Below, in pieces: positions 40,950 through 48,978 of a stretch of DNA of 64,000 nt. A model generated the notes under the pieces. That model searched no databases, was not told the DNA's origin, and saw only the letters and a list, made by a program, of their open reading frames with translations. Each line of letters starts with the position of its first letter. The stretch's first letter is position 1. The DNA comes from Salinigranum halophilum (GTDB taxonomy: Archaea; Halobacteriota; Halobacteria; Halobacteriales; Haloferacaceae). Made by a program: the position numbers and the translations under genes. The DNA lies in assembly GCF_007004735.1 (NCBI RefSeq), contig NZ_ML660182.1, forward strand, positions 490,130 through 554,129, read 5' to 3'.

Positions 40950-42506
40950 TCAGCCGAACAGCACACCGCGAACCGCCTCCTCCGTGACCCAGACGAGCGC
41001 CGCGGCCGCCGCGGTGAGCACGACGAGAGAGACGAGGTCGACCTCGCTCTGGCGGTGCTGTGCGACCTTCGCCCGGACGGCGGCCGCGAAGTACCCACCC
41101 AGCGCGACCACGAGGACGAACACCGTCGTCGGCGCGATGGACGCGACGCCCGTCCCGGGTAACGCGACGAGCGCGAGCGACGTCCCGAGCCACTGGACGA
41201 CGAACGCCGTCGGGAGCGCGAGGCGGTCCGGAACGCGGGGGAGACGCGTCGTCACGCTATCGAACGGCGGGGCTTCGAGCAGGCGGCGCGGTGCAAGGGA
41301 CAGTGCCGTCAGCCCCACCATCGCGACGAGCGGCACGACCGGGCTCGACCCGGGGGCCGACCCGGGATAGAGGACGAACACCGCGGCCACGAGCGCGAGC
41401 GCCTGCGGGACGAGGACGCCCGGCGGTCGGTCGAGCCGCGATGGTTCGGCTCCCGCCTGCCGACCCGCCTCGGCGAACGTCGGAAGCCACCGCGCCGCAC
41501 GCGTCCAGAAGTGTCCGACGGTCGCCGCGTACACCAACAGCGCGACGACGACGACTCCCTCCGTGAGGACGCCCCAGGGCGACAGCGAGAGCGTCGCGCC
41601 GAACGCGACGGCGCGCCGGACAGCCGAGGCGGCGACCGCGACGGCGAGAACGGTCACGCTACTGCCGAGGAGGAAGCCGGAGGTGACGAGGAGCGTCGCC
41701 GCCATCCCCCGAAGCGAGGTGAGGAGGCTTCGGACGAGCCACCCCAGTCGCCGGACACGCCGGGTCGACCGCCGCCATCGGAGCCGCCACATCGGCGGCA
41801 GGTGTGCGAACAGTCGTCGCCCGGCGACGGCGGCGAGCCCTCCGAGAACGAGCAGTTCGAGCGCGGGGAACACGAGCGTCGGAAGCGCCGCGAGTGTCCC
41901 GGTCACGAGGACGAACCCGGCCGTGACGAGGCCGAACACCGCCTGGAGACCCACTCGTGCGCGCGGGTCGACCGTCGCGGTCTGAAAGAGCGCGGCGAAG
42001 TCGGTGAGTCGGTTCGTCGGGACGAACGACGAGAGCACTGCGAACGCGGGGCTGACGTACGGCGTCGTGAACGCCCAGTCGTTCGTCCACGAGGTCGCGA
42101 CGACGGTGACGACGACCGTCGCGACGACGACTCCAGCGAACGCGACGGCCGGGACCCGCCCGGCGACGACGAACCGCGCGAGCGCCGCCGTCACCGTCGT
42201 GAGTGTGGCCACGCCGACCCGGAACGGGAGCGCCGCGGTCAGCCCACGAGCGCGCTCGGGATACAACTCGGGGAGCACGAGGAAGGCGACCACCCAGATG
42301 AGAAGGAACTCGAGGCCGACGCCGACCGGCGACAGCAACGGCTGTGTGGGTTCCAGCCAGCCGAGCAACGCGCCGACGAGGGGGACGTCCTCGGTCGAGA
42401 GACCGGCACGTCCCCATGGGAGACGCACGAGGAGCGCACTCGTGGCGAGGACGGCGAGCACTGGCCCGCGTATCGACGCCGCTGTCCGTCCTGCATCGTA
42501 CGCCAT
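40950..42506 (-). CDS. polytopic membrane protein of unknown function
   Basis: This 518-residue protein has about twelve hydrophobic helices in two blocks, separated by a basic loop (about 230-260, rich in Arg). No transporter motif was recognised. It is convergent with cheW, with only 10 nt between the stops. The N-terminal MAYDAGRTAASIRG precedes the first helix. Function and family are open. Confidence 0.7.
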   Translation of the reverse strand: MAYDAGRTAASIRGPVLAVLATSALLVRLPWGRAGLSTEDVPLVGALLGWLEPTQPLLSPVGVGLEFLLIWVVAFLVLPELYPERARGLTAALPFRVGVATLTTVTAALARFVVAGRVPAVAFAGVVVATVVVTVVATSWTNDWAFTTPYVSPAFAVLSSFVPTNRLTDFAALFQTATVDPRARVGLQAVFGLVTAGFVLVTGTLAALPTLVFPALELLVLGGLAAVAGRRLFAHLPPMWRLRWRRSTRRVRRLGWLVRSLLTSLRGMAATLLVTSGFLLGSSVTVLAVAVAASAVRRAVAFGATLSLSPWGVLTEGVVVVALLVYAATVGHFWTRAARWLPTFAEAGRQAGAEPSRLDRPPGVLVPQALALVAAVFVLYPGSAPGSSPVVPLVAMVGLTALSLAPRRLLEAPPFDSVTTRLPRVPDRLALPTAFVVQWLGTSLALVALPGTGVASIAPTTVFVLVVALGGYFAAAVRAKVAQHRQSEVDLVSLVVLTAAAAALVWVTEEAVRGVLFG

Positions 42507-42588
42507 CGAGTAGCCGGATTCGACGGAGATGTATCAAACTTTTTACGGAACTACTGAAAGTCAACGACACTGATATCGCACCCTCGGC

Positions 42589-42708
42589 TCACGCGCCACG
42601 ATACCGGCTCACAGCGACGAGCAGAAGGTAGCCGACGAGACCCAGACCGAACAGTGCGACGGGGATGAGAAACGGTCCGAACGTCGAGACGAGCGTGTCG
42701 ACGACCAT
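42589..42708 (-). CDS. 39-residue single-helix membrane protein
   Basis: This small gene encodes MVVDTLVSTFG followed by one transmembrane helix (about 12-33) and a basic SRYRGA tail. Orientation by the positive-inside rule puts the C-terminus inside. Codon usage matches real genes, and it has its own ATG at 42708. Such micro-proteins are frequent in haloarchaea, often beside larger membrane proteins, and their roles are unknown. Confidence 0.55.
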   Translation of the reverse strand: MVVDTLVSTFGPFLIPVALFGLGLVGYLLLVAVSRYRGA

Positions 42709-42816
42709 ATCCGTGCTGTGTGGCCGCGGGTAACAGGTCTTCCGCCTCGGTCGTCTCGTTTGGTTCGTCCCCGTTCCAAACGAAACAAGTCCCTGGAGCG
42801 ACGACCGCCGACCGAG

Positions 42817-43041
42817 ATGGACGAAGCACTCGAAGCCGCCGAACTCGTCGCCGAGTCGGAACTCGAGGGTGCCGTCACCTGGCTCCTCCGCGTCGTCGGC
42901 CTCCTCGCCGTCGTGGCCGGGGTCGGGCTCTGGCTGTTCACCGAGATGGGTCTCCTGGTTCTCCCTGCGCTTCTCATCGCGGGTGGGCTGGTGCTCGTCG
43001 TCGCACCGACCGTCCTCCTCGCGCTCGCCCAACTCGGCTGA
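42817..43041 (+). CDS. small two-helix membrane protein
   Basis: This 74-residue protein has an acidic N-terminus (MDEALEAAELVAESE) and two adjacent transmembrane helices (about 22-42 and 46-70). It is convergent with the MscS gene, whose stop lies 2 nt away. No family recognised. Confidence 0.65.
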   Translation: MDEALEAAELVAESELEGAVTWLLRVVGLLAVVAGVGLWLFTEMGLLVLPALLIAGGLVLVVAPTVLLALAQLG

Positions 43042-43042
43042 G

Positions 43043-44206
43043 CTACCGTTCTTCGCGTCCGCCGTCGGTCTCGCTCGGCACGCCGTCACCGGCCTCGCCG
43101 TCGAACGGTGCCGTCGGAGTCACCGGGTTGTCTGTCCCACCCGGCGTGTTGGTGACCGTGAGGTCCCGCTTCGGGTACGGGATTTCGATGCCACTGGCGG
43201 TGAGTTCCTTGTAGATGGCCCGGTTGAGTTCGTGCGTCGCGCGGGCGCGGCGGGTCGGACTCGCCACCCAACAGAGGAGTTCGTACTCCAGCGCCGAATC
43301 GCCGAACCGACGGAAGCGCATCCGTGGTTTCGGCGACTCGAGGACGAGCGGTTCTTCCTGGGCGATCTCGGTGACGAGGGTCTCGAACGCGTCGACGTCG
43401 GTGCCGTAGGCGACCCCGATCGGTACTCGGATACGGCGACGACGCTGAGGGGCCGACTCGTTGATGATCTTCGCGGCGTTCAACGCCGAGTTCGGAACGG
43501 TCACGAGCACCTCGTCGCGTGTCATGAGCGTGGTCGAACGAATCCCGACCTCGACGACCGTTCCGGCCTCGCCGGAGTCGAGCACGATGTAGTCGCCGAT
43601 CTTGTACGTGTCGTCGAAGTACAGCGCGATGCCACCGAAGAAGTTGGCGACGGTGTCCTTCGCGGCGAAGCCGACGGCGATGCCGGCGACGCCGGCGGCA
43701 CCGAGGAGCGGCGTGATGTCGATGTCGTACAGTCGAAGGAGCGCGGCACCGGTGCCGACGGCGACGACGAGCGTCCAGACGTTCGAGAAGACGGGTGCGA
43801 AGTCGAACCGACTCCCCCGCTCTTTCACCTCCTCGACCGCTTCGGTGACGAGGGTGTTGAGCGCCCACGCCCACGTGACGATGATGACGACGAGCGACGG
43901 CCGCCCGAAGAAGGTGTTCAACTGGTCGGCGGTGACGAGCGTGCTGTCGACGACGGCCGGGGTCCGGGTCAACACGTAGATGCCCGCGAGGCCGACCGAG
44001 ATGACGAGCGGCCACCGGACGTTCCGCACGAAGATGTTGTCGAACTGCGTGTCCGTCCGCTTCACGAGGCGAGACGCCCCACGGATGACGACCATCTCGA
44101 CGACGAACGCTCCCCCGACCGAGAGCGCGAGGACGACGAGCGTCGCTTGCCACGCCGTCAGTCCGTCGAGGAGCCGGGTTACCGCATCTAACACGAACCC
44201 AATCAT
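43043..44206 (-). CDS. MscS-type mechanosensitive channel
   Basis: This protein of about 387 residues has three to four N-terminal helices and the MscS core. The pore helix GAAGVAGIAVGFAAKDTVAN carries the Gly/Ala packing pattern, then comes FFGGIALYFDDTYKIGDYI and a C-terminal cytosolic vestibule. It releases solutes under hypo-osmotic stress, relevant for a halophile. ATG 44206 gives the usual short N-terminus before helix 1; an in-frame GTG at 44254 is less likely. Confidence 0.88.
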   Translation of the reverse strand: MIGFVLDAVTRLLDGLTAWQATLVVLALSVGGAFVVEMVVIRGASRLVKRTDTQFDNIFVRNVRWPLVISVGLAGIYVLTRTPAVVDSTLVTADQLNTFFGRPSLVVIIVTWAWALNTLVTEAVEEVKERGSRFDFAPVFSNVWTLVVAVGTGAALLRLYDIDITPLLGAAGVAGIAVGFAAKDTVANFFGGIALYFDDTYKIGDYIVLDSGEAGTVVEVGIRSTTLMTRDEVLVTVPNSALNAAKIINESAPQRRRRIRVPIGVAYGTDVDAFETLVTEIAQEEPLVLESPKPRMRFRRFGDSALEYELLCWVASPTRRARATHELNRAIYKELTASGIEIPYPKRDLTVTNTPGGTDNPVTPTAPFDGEAGDGVPSETDGGREER

Positions 44207-44426
44207 GAACGCCGACTGACTAACCGTTTTCGCCTCGTTCACACCGCCGAACACCGGATAGAGCGGCGGTACGGGAATCGACGGCGTCCCGAACGTGTAT
44301 GAACGAAGACGACCCCACCCGCGGCCCGTGACCTGATACGAGCCACGGGACGCTCAGCGGTCGTGTGGCACCTCGTCCCGTGTCGGCACTGTGCCGCCTG
44401 TTCGCGAGAAGTCGCCCCGTCGCCCC

Positions 44427-44879
44427 TCAGTCGCTCTCGACGTCGTCCGCGCCCCGGACGGCCTCGAGTGTCTCACGGGCGTTCGCCAGCGCCGCCTCGC
44501 GCTTTGCAGGGTACGCCTCGACCTTCGCGCGGAAGGTGATGCCGCTCCCGAGGCGGACCTCACCGCGGAACGCCGCCTGCTTGTCGAATCGGAGGAACAG
44601 CTCGCAGTTGTCGGTGATGCGGTCGTCGAGTTCGTCGAAGATGCGGTCGTACTCGGGCGCCGCCCCGACCTGCGCGAGGACGTGTCGGACGTCGTCCGCG
44701 CGCTCGACGCGTGCCGAGCGGACGACGATTCGGTCGCCGTGGTGCCCACGGCTCTCTGCCCGCTCCACCTCGAACTCCTCCGGGAGGAACGTCCGAAGCG
44801 CCGCTTCGACCCGCGCTTCGTCCTCCGTCTCGTAGGAGAACGCCCGGAGGTCGATGTAGTGGAACGGGACGCGAGCCAC
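44427..44879 (-). CDS. RNA-binding protein, predicted exosome-associated (COG1325 type)
   Basis: This 150-residue protein starts with VPFHYIDLRAFSYETEDEAR and contains ESRGHHGDRIVVRSARV, which match the small archaeal RNA-binding/predicted exosome-subunit family. It is expected to act in RNA processing or decay in the cytosol; direct function is not established. It follows the 63-residue gene on the same strand with a 2-nt gap, suggesting an operon. Confidence 0.75.
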   Translation of the reverse strand: MARVPFHYIDLRAFSYETEDEARVEAALRTFLPEEFEVERAESRGHHGDRIVVRSARVERADDVRHVLAQVGAAPEYDRIFDELDDRITDNCELFLRFDKQAAFRGEVRLGSGITFRAKVEAYPAKREAALANARETLEAVRGADDVESD

Positions 44880-44881
44880 GG

Positions 44882-45073
44882 TTACGCGTCGTCTTCCTCG
44901 GCCGCTTCGAGCTGGTCCTCGGGCACGCCCGTCTCCTGTCCGTCCTCGAAGCTCACGGTGTAGGTCGCGTCGCCGAACATCGTCTCCATGACCTGTGTCA
45001 CCGTCCCCTCTTGGCCGTCGAACTCGCTGTGTTTGTCGTTCAGCACGACTGTATCGTCTTTCTCGAAGCTCAT
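44882..45073 (-). CDS. small SH3/KOW-like beta-barrel protein
   Basis: This 63-residue acidic protein begins MSFEKDDTVVLNDKHSEFDG and runs through GTVTQVMETMFG and TYTVSFEDGQETGVPED. That is the alternating pattern of a small SH3-like barrel (DUF1918/KOW-like). It likely binds protein or nucleic acid. It is first in a two-gene operon with the RNA-binding protein. It is divergent from folA. Confidence 0.7.
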   Translation of the reverse strand: MSFEKDDTVVLNDKHSEFDGQEGTVTQVMETMFGDATYTVSFEDGQETGVPEDQLEAAEEDDA

Positions 45074-45181
45074 ACCAACTCCTCGGCGTGGCCCGAATAA
45101 AAACTCGGTGATACGGTGACGTGTGGCCGTCGAGCCGACGGGGAACGAAGGGCTTTGGCCCACCCGGTGACTACCACCGGT

Positions 45182-45661
45182 ATGGAACTCGTCTCCGTCG
45201 CTGCGCTCACCGACGACCACGTCATCGGGAAGGACGGCGAACTGCCGTGGCCGAGCATCCCGGCCGACAAGAAACAGTACCGCGCACGTATCGCTGATTC
45301 CCCCGTCATCCTCGGGCGACGGACGTTCGAGTCGATGCTCGACGACCTCCCCGGCGAGCGACAGATCGTCCTCAGTCGTTCGACCCGGTCGTTCGACGTC
45401 GACACCGCCGTCCACGCCGCCGACGTCGACGAGGCAATCGAACGCGCCGCCGAGACGGGCGCCGAAACCGCCTACGTCATCGGCGGTGCCGGCATCTACG
45501 ACCTGTTCCAGCCGCACCTCGACCGGATGTTCCTGAGCCGCGTGCCTGGCACGTACCCCGGCGACACCCACTATCCGCAGTTCGACGAGTCGGCGTGGAC
45601 GCTCGCGGCGGAGACCGCATACGAGGGGTTCACGCTCGAAGAGTGGGTCCGCTCGGACTGA
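45182..45661 (+). CDS. folA: dihydrofolate reductase
   Basis: This 159-residue enzyme reduces dihydrofolate to tetrahydrofolate with NADPH. Family features are [19 protein letters not shown] (residues 6-24), the [11 protein letters not shown] strand with its Arg-Thr cofactor site, LSRSTR and the [11 protein letters not shown] glycine loop near 98-108. The length is typical. ATG 45182 begins the first beta-strand. No thymidylate synthase is adjacent. Confidence 0.93.
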   Translation: MELVSVAALTDDHVIGKDGELPWPSIPADKKQYRARIADSPVILGRRTFESMLDDLPGERQIVLSRSTRSFDVDTAVHAADVDEAIERAAETGAETAYVIGGAGIYDLFQPHLDRMFLSRVPGTYPGDTHYPQFDESAWTLAAETAYEGFTLEEWVRSD

Positions 45662-45674
45662 CTACCGCCGAACG

Positions 45675-45680
45675 TTTAAG
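45675..45680 (+). promoter_or_regulatory. TATA-like box 27-31 nt before mini-ORF of the NUDIX gene
   Basis: TTTAAG is positioned so that transcription would begin at or next to the ATG at 45706 rather than at the NUDIX start. Confidence 0.45.
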
Positions 45681-45705
45681 TTCGCCATCATCTAAGTTGA
45701 AGCGC

Positions 45706-45759
45706 ATGTGTCGCCTGTTCGTGTCTGTGTTCGTGTCCGTGGTCGAGGTGCAGCCGTGA
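45706..45759 (+). CDS. 17-codon upstream ORF overlapping the NUDIX gene
   Basis: ATG 45706 encodes MCRLFVSVFVSVVEVQP, a short hydrophobic Val-rich peptide. Its TGA (45757-45759) overlaps the GTG start of the NUDIX gene in a GTGA. With a TATA-like box about 29 nt upstream it would be translated from a leaderless mRNA, and the main gene by re-initiation. No homologue known to me. Confidence 0.35.
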   Translation: MCRLFVSVFVSVVEVQP

Positions 45760-46313
45760 CGACGAGCACGCTCTGGTTCTTGGCCGACCAGGCGACGAGA
45801 CGAGCGGAGGCCGCGTACTACCGCCTGCGTGACGATTACGCGGGGTTCTTGGAGTGGAACCGCTCCCGCCGCGTCTCGCGGTCGTACTTCCGCACCCTCG
45901 CCAACCGGACGCGGCAGTCAGGCGCGCCGTTCGGCTCGCACACTGTCGTCCGCGACGACGACCGGCTCCTCCTCGTCCGTCACGAGGGCGTCGACCGGTG
46001 GGTCGTCCCCGGCGGCGAGGTGGAGTCCGGCGAGTCGTACCGCGCGGCGGCCGAGCGCGAACTGCTCGAGGAAGCCGGCGTCGAAGCCACGTACGACGGA
46101 CTGGCGATGACGACTCGCTTCGATATCCGGTGCGGTGAACACACCATGTGGGGTGTCCTCCCCGTGTTCGCGGCCGTCGCCCCGGGGACAGACCCGACCG
46201 TCTCCGACCCCGACGGCGAGATAAGCGACGCGCAGTGGTTCCCGGTCGACGCGCTCCCCGCAGACACCAGGAGCCGAGCGGAACTCCTCGCGTGGTACGA
46301 CCAGTGCGTATAA
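45756..46313 (+). CDS. NUDIX hydrolase
   Basis: This protein of about 185 residues has a haloarchaeal N-terminal helical extension (1-55, with LWFLADQATRRAEAAYYRL) and a NUDIX domain. The NUDIX box is complete: GGEVESGES, then RELLEEAGV. It hydrolyses a nucleoside diphosphate linked to another moiety; the substrate is unknown. GTG 45756 is chosen because the N-terminal helix begins there. An in-frame GTG at 45708 would add 16 residues, and translation from the leaderless ATG at 45706 would be out of frame. Confidence 0.83.
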   Translation: MTTSTLWFLADQATRRAEAAYYRLRDDYAGFLEWNRSRRVSRSYFRTLANRTRQSGAPFGSHTVVRDDDRLLLVRHEGVDRWVVPGGEVESGESYRAAAERELLEEAGVEATYDGLAMTTRFDIRCGEHTMWGVLPVFAAVAPGTDPTVSDPDGEISDAQWFPVDALPADTRSRAELLAWYDQCV

Positions 46314-46338
46314 CTGCCACGTCGACGTCACCCCGCCC

Positions 46339-46533
46339 GTGCCACTCGTCTCCGTCACCTGTCCCGCGTGCGGTGTCTCGACCTACGTCTCGCTCCCCGA
46401 CGGCCATCGGTTCGTGACCGCAGAACCGGACGGCGACGAGCCGACCCGCGCCGGCAGAACGGTCTCCGAGGAACCCTGCACGGCGTGTGGGTCCACGATA
46501 CCGGTCGTCCACGCCCCACAGCGCGACCGCTGA
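46339..46533 (+). CDS. small zinc-ribbon protein
   Basis: This 64-residue protein has two Cys pairs, CPAC near residue 8 and CTAC near 47, which form a zinc ribbon likely to bind Zn and possibly nucleic acid. It starts with GTG and follows the NUDIX gene by 25 nt on the same strand. Small zinc-finger proteins are abundant in haloarchaea and often regulatory. Confidence 0.7.
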   Translation: MPLVSVTCPACGVSTYVSLPDGHRFVTAEPDGDEPTRAGRTVSEEPCTACGSTIPVVHAPQRDR

Positions 46534-46536
46534 GCA

Positions 46537-46893
46537 CTACTCGCCGTCGTCGTCTCCGTCCACACCATCGTCCTCGTCGTCGACGTGTTGCCCCCAGAAC
46601 CCCGCGTGTTTCTCGACGGTGACGTCACCGAGGACTCGGGTCTGACAGGCGAGTCGGAGGCCGGACGCCGGGTCGTGCGGCGGGACCCGCAGTCGCAGTC
46701 GCTCCCGCCGCGTGCTGTCGGAGACGGGGCCCGAAACCGAAACCGCACACGTCCCACAGGAGCCGAGGCCGCGGCAGTTCAGCGACCCCGACGCGCCGTT
46801 GTGTGGCGTCTCGTCCCCGGCGAGGAGGACGTCTCTGAGGACGGCGCCGTGGGCACAGTCGAACTCGCGGGCGCGGAACCGGACAGTCGGCAT
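46537..46893 (-). CDS. 2Fe-2S ferredoxin
   Basis: This 118-residue plant-type ferredoxin-fold protein has the cluster ligands in LNCRGLGSCGTCAV (C40, C46, C49) and the fourth Cys in LACQTRV (near 83). The acidic C-terminal tail rich in Asp is typical of halophilic ferredoxins. It is an electron carrier with partners unknown. It is shorter than the major haloarchaeal ferredoxin, which carries an inserted acidic domain near its N-terminus. It is convergent with the zinc-ribbon gene. Confidence 0.82.
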   Translation of the reverse strand: MPTVRFRAREFDCAHGAVLRDVLLAGDETPHNGASGSLNCRGLGSCGTCAVSVSGPVSDSTRRERLRLRVPPHDPASGLRLACQTRVLGDVTVEKHAGFWGQHVDDEDDGVDGDDDGE

Positions 46894-46946
46894 ACGCTCG
46901 GAACGGACGGAGTGTACAAATCGGTGTTGGCCCTCTTACCACGTCG

Positions 46947-46955
46947 CCTAAGTAT
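46947..46955 (+). promoter_or_regulatory. TATA-like box of the DsbA-like gene
   Basis: CCTAAGTAT is about 25-30 nt upstream of ATG 46977, consistent with a leaderless mRNA. Confidence 0.4.
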
Positions 46956-46976
46956 CCCTGCTGCCTCATCTCCGGT

Positions 46977-47624
46977 ATGCACACCACTCGACGCGCCCTC
47001 CTCACCGGGGCCGGCGCGACGCTCGCTGCGACGGCCGGTTGTCTCGGCTCCGTGACCGGGTCCGGCGGCAGTAGCGACACCGACTGTGACCTCTCCGCAC
47101 GCCCGACGGTCGAGTCGCTTCCGACCCCCGCACTCGGCCCGGAGGACGCCAGCGTGACGGTCATGGCCTTCGAGGACTTCTCCTGTCCGCACTGTCAGAC
47201 GTACCACCTCGAGGAGTTCCCCGCTATCGAGCGCGACCTCGTCGGCGGGGACGTCCGCTACGAGCACCACGACCTCCCCATCCCGGTGAGCCAGCAGTGG
47301 TCGTGGGCGGCCGCGGGTGCCGCCCGGGCGGTTCAGGACTCGACTGACGACGAGACGTTCTTCGCGTACGCGAAGTCGCTCTTCGAGAACCAGGGGTCGT
47401 ACTCGATGTCGCTCGTCGAGTCGCTGGCGAACGACGTCGGTGCGGACGGGTGCGACGTCCGCGCCGCCGCCGCGAACGACCGGTATCGTCCCGTCTTGGA
47501 GGCCGACCGCCAGCGCGGTCTCGACATTGGCGTCCAGGGGACGCCGACGGTGTTCGTGAACGGCCGGGAGGTGAACCCGACGTTCGATGCCGTCCGCTCG
47601 GCCGTCGAGGGCGCGCAGTCCTGA
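46977..47624 (+). CDS. DsbA/DsbG-like thiol oxidoreductase lipoprotein
   Basis: This 215-residue exported protein has a Tat-like TTRRALLTG start, a lipobox TAGC ending at C22, and a thioredoxin-fold domain (from about 55). The active site is C70-P-H-C73, and the cis-Pro loop is GTPTVFV near 186. CPHC is the DsbA-type oxidising motif, so it probably forms or shuffles disulfides outside the membrane. It stands at the head of a string of exported redox genes including TlpA-like and CcdA proteins. Confidence 0.88.
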   Translation: MHTTRRALLTGAGATLAATAGCLGSVTGSGGSSDTDCDLSARPTVESLPTPALGPEDASVTVMAFEDFSCPHCQTYHLEEFPAIERDLVGGDVRYEHHDLPIPVSQQWSWAAAGAARAVQDSTDDETFFAYAKSLFENQGSYSMSLVESLANDVGADGCDVRAAAANDRYRPVLEADRQRGLDIGVQGTPTVFVNGREVNPTFDAVRSAVEGAQS

Positions 47625-47674
47625 GCCGGCCCCGAACACGGCCGGTGGCGTGCGGAGCGCACGACAACGCGTGG

Positions 47675-47682
47675 CATTTATG
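47675..47682 (+). promoter_or_regulatory. TATA-like box before TlpA-like gene
   Basis: CATTTATG is centred 27 nt upstream of the ATG at 47706 (mini-ORF), not of the TlpA start at 47738. Confidence 0.45.
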
Positions 47683-47705
47683 CCCAGCGGCCGAACCCCG
47701 GGGCG

Positions 47706-47741
47706 ATGACTCACATCGCCGATAGCGGGGTGACGCGATGA
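47706..47741 (+). CDS. 11-codon upstream ORF overlapping the TlpA-like gene
   Basis: ATG 47706 encodes MTHIADSGVTR and terminates in the TGA at 47739-47741, sharing ATGA with the TlpA-like start at 47738. Spacing to the TATA box suggests a leaderless start on this mini-ORF. Confidence 0.35.
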   Translation: MTHIADSGVTR

Positions 47742-48250
47742 ACCGACGACAGGTCCTCGCCGCGCTCGGCGGCCTCACGCTGACCGGCGGTGCAGGCTAC
47801 GTCGCGGTCACCGGTCTCGGGGGCGAACGCGATGCAGTCACCGTCGACACCCTCGATGCCCCCGGGTCGGCGGCCGGGAGCCAGCGGATTCCGGCTCCGG
47901 GGCGGCCGACACTCGTCGACCTCTTCGCGACGTGGTGTGTCCCCTGTGAGGCGCAGATGCGGAGCCTCGTCCCCGTCTACGAATCGTTCGGCGACCGCGT
48001 GGCGTTCGTCTCCGTGACGAACGAGCGGTTCGGCGGCGGACTCGACGCCGAGGACATCCGGCAGTGGTGGGTCGACCACGACGGCCGCTGGACCGTCGGT
48101 CACGATCCCGAGAGTCGACTCATGAGCGAACTCGGGGCGGGCGGCCTCCCGTTTCTCGCCCTCGCCGACGCCTCGGGCGAGGTGGTCTGGACGCACCGAG
48201 GCGTAGCGAGCGAGTCCCAGCTCCGCGAGGCTCTCGGGGCCGTCGTCTGA
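47738..48250 (+). CDS. TlpA/ResA-like thioredoxin, membrane-anchored or exported
   Basis: This 170-residue protein has a short twin-Arg-like start (NRRQVLAALGG), a hydrophobic signal/anchor (about 7-27) and a thioredoxin fold with active site C67-V-P-C70 in FATWCVPCEAQM. WCVPC is typical of reducing TlpA/ResA proteins that keep exported thiols reduced. It is coupled to ccdA (1-nt overlap), which would supply electrons. Confidence 0.88.
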   Translation: MNRRQVLAALGGLTLTGGAGYVAVTGLGGERDAVTVDTLDAPGSAAGSQRIPAPGRPTLVDLFATWCVPCEAQMRSLVPVYESFGDRVAFVSVTNERFGGGLDAEDIRQWWVDHDGRWTVGHDPESRLMSELGAGGLPFLALADASGEVVWTHRGVASESQLREALGAVV

Positions 48251-48927
48251 TGGCTGCCGCGCTCCAGGTGGATGCGGCCTTCACGGGCACCCTCGCATTC
48301 GCCCTCAGCGCGGGGGTGGCGACGTTCTTCGCCCCGTGTGCGTACCCGCTCTTGCCGGGGTACGTCGGCTACTATCTGAGTCGGGAAGAAGCCGACCTCG
48401 GGGGGGCCGTCGTCCGCGGTGGCGCTGCGACGGCCGGTGCGCTGGCAGTCCTCGCTGTCGTGGGTGGGGCGCTCGTCTCGCTCGGGACGCGCGTCGTGTC
48501 GAACCTCGCCTTCCTCGAGCCGGCGGTCGGCGTCGGGCTCGCCCTCTTCGGGCTCGCTGTCCTCCTCGGACGAGCACCCAGCGTCCACTTGCTCCTTCCG
48601 GAACACCGGTCGTCCATTCTGGGCTTCGTGTTCTTCGGCGGCGTCTACGCCGTCGCCGCCGCCGGCTGCGTGCTTCCCATCGTCTTCGGCGTCGTGACGC
48701 AGGCGCTCACGCTCCCGACGGAACAGGCGGTCACCGTCGTCGGCGTCTACGCCGCGTCGGTGTCGCTCCCACTCCTGGGCGTGACGCTCCTCTCTGCCGT
48801 CGGCAGCGACGCCCTCAGCGGCGTCTCCCGACACGTTGGCACCATCCAGCAGGTCGCTGCCGTCGTCATGGTCGTCGCCGGCCTCGCACAGATCGGCCTG
48901 TCGCTGTCGTACCTCGGCTGGGTCTGA
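48250..48927 (+). CDS. ccdA: CcdA-type membrane electron carrier
   Basis: This 225-residue membrane protein has six predicted helices and the CcdA/DsbD-beta cysteines: C30 in FFAPCAYPLLPG and C140 in AAAGCVLPIVFG. It passes electrons from a cytosolic thioredoxin to exported thioredoxins such as the TlpA-like partner just upstream. The start overlaps the tlpA-like stop. Confidence 0.9.
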   Translation: MAAALQVDAAFTGTLAFALSAGVATFFAPCAYPLLPGYVGYYLSREEADLGGAVVRGGAATAGALAVLAVVGGALVSLGTRVVSNLAFLEPAVGVGLALFGLAVLLGRAPSVHLLLPEHRSSILGFVFFGGVYAVAAAGCVLPIVFGVVTQALTLPTEQAVTVVGVYAASVSLPLLGVTLLSAVGSDALSGVSRHVGTIQQVAAVVMVVAGLAQIGLSLSYLGWV

Positions 48928-48978
48928 GCCGCCGGCGGGAACCGACCCCGTTTTACCGACGCTGTCCCTTCTCGAGCT

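Noticed and set aside
44299-44333. Eleven-codon ORF upstream of the MscS gene region
   Set aside because: It has no TATA-like box at leaderless distance and does not overlap a gene start, unlike the retained mini-ORFs.
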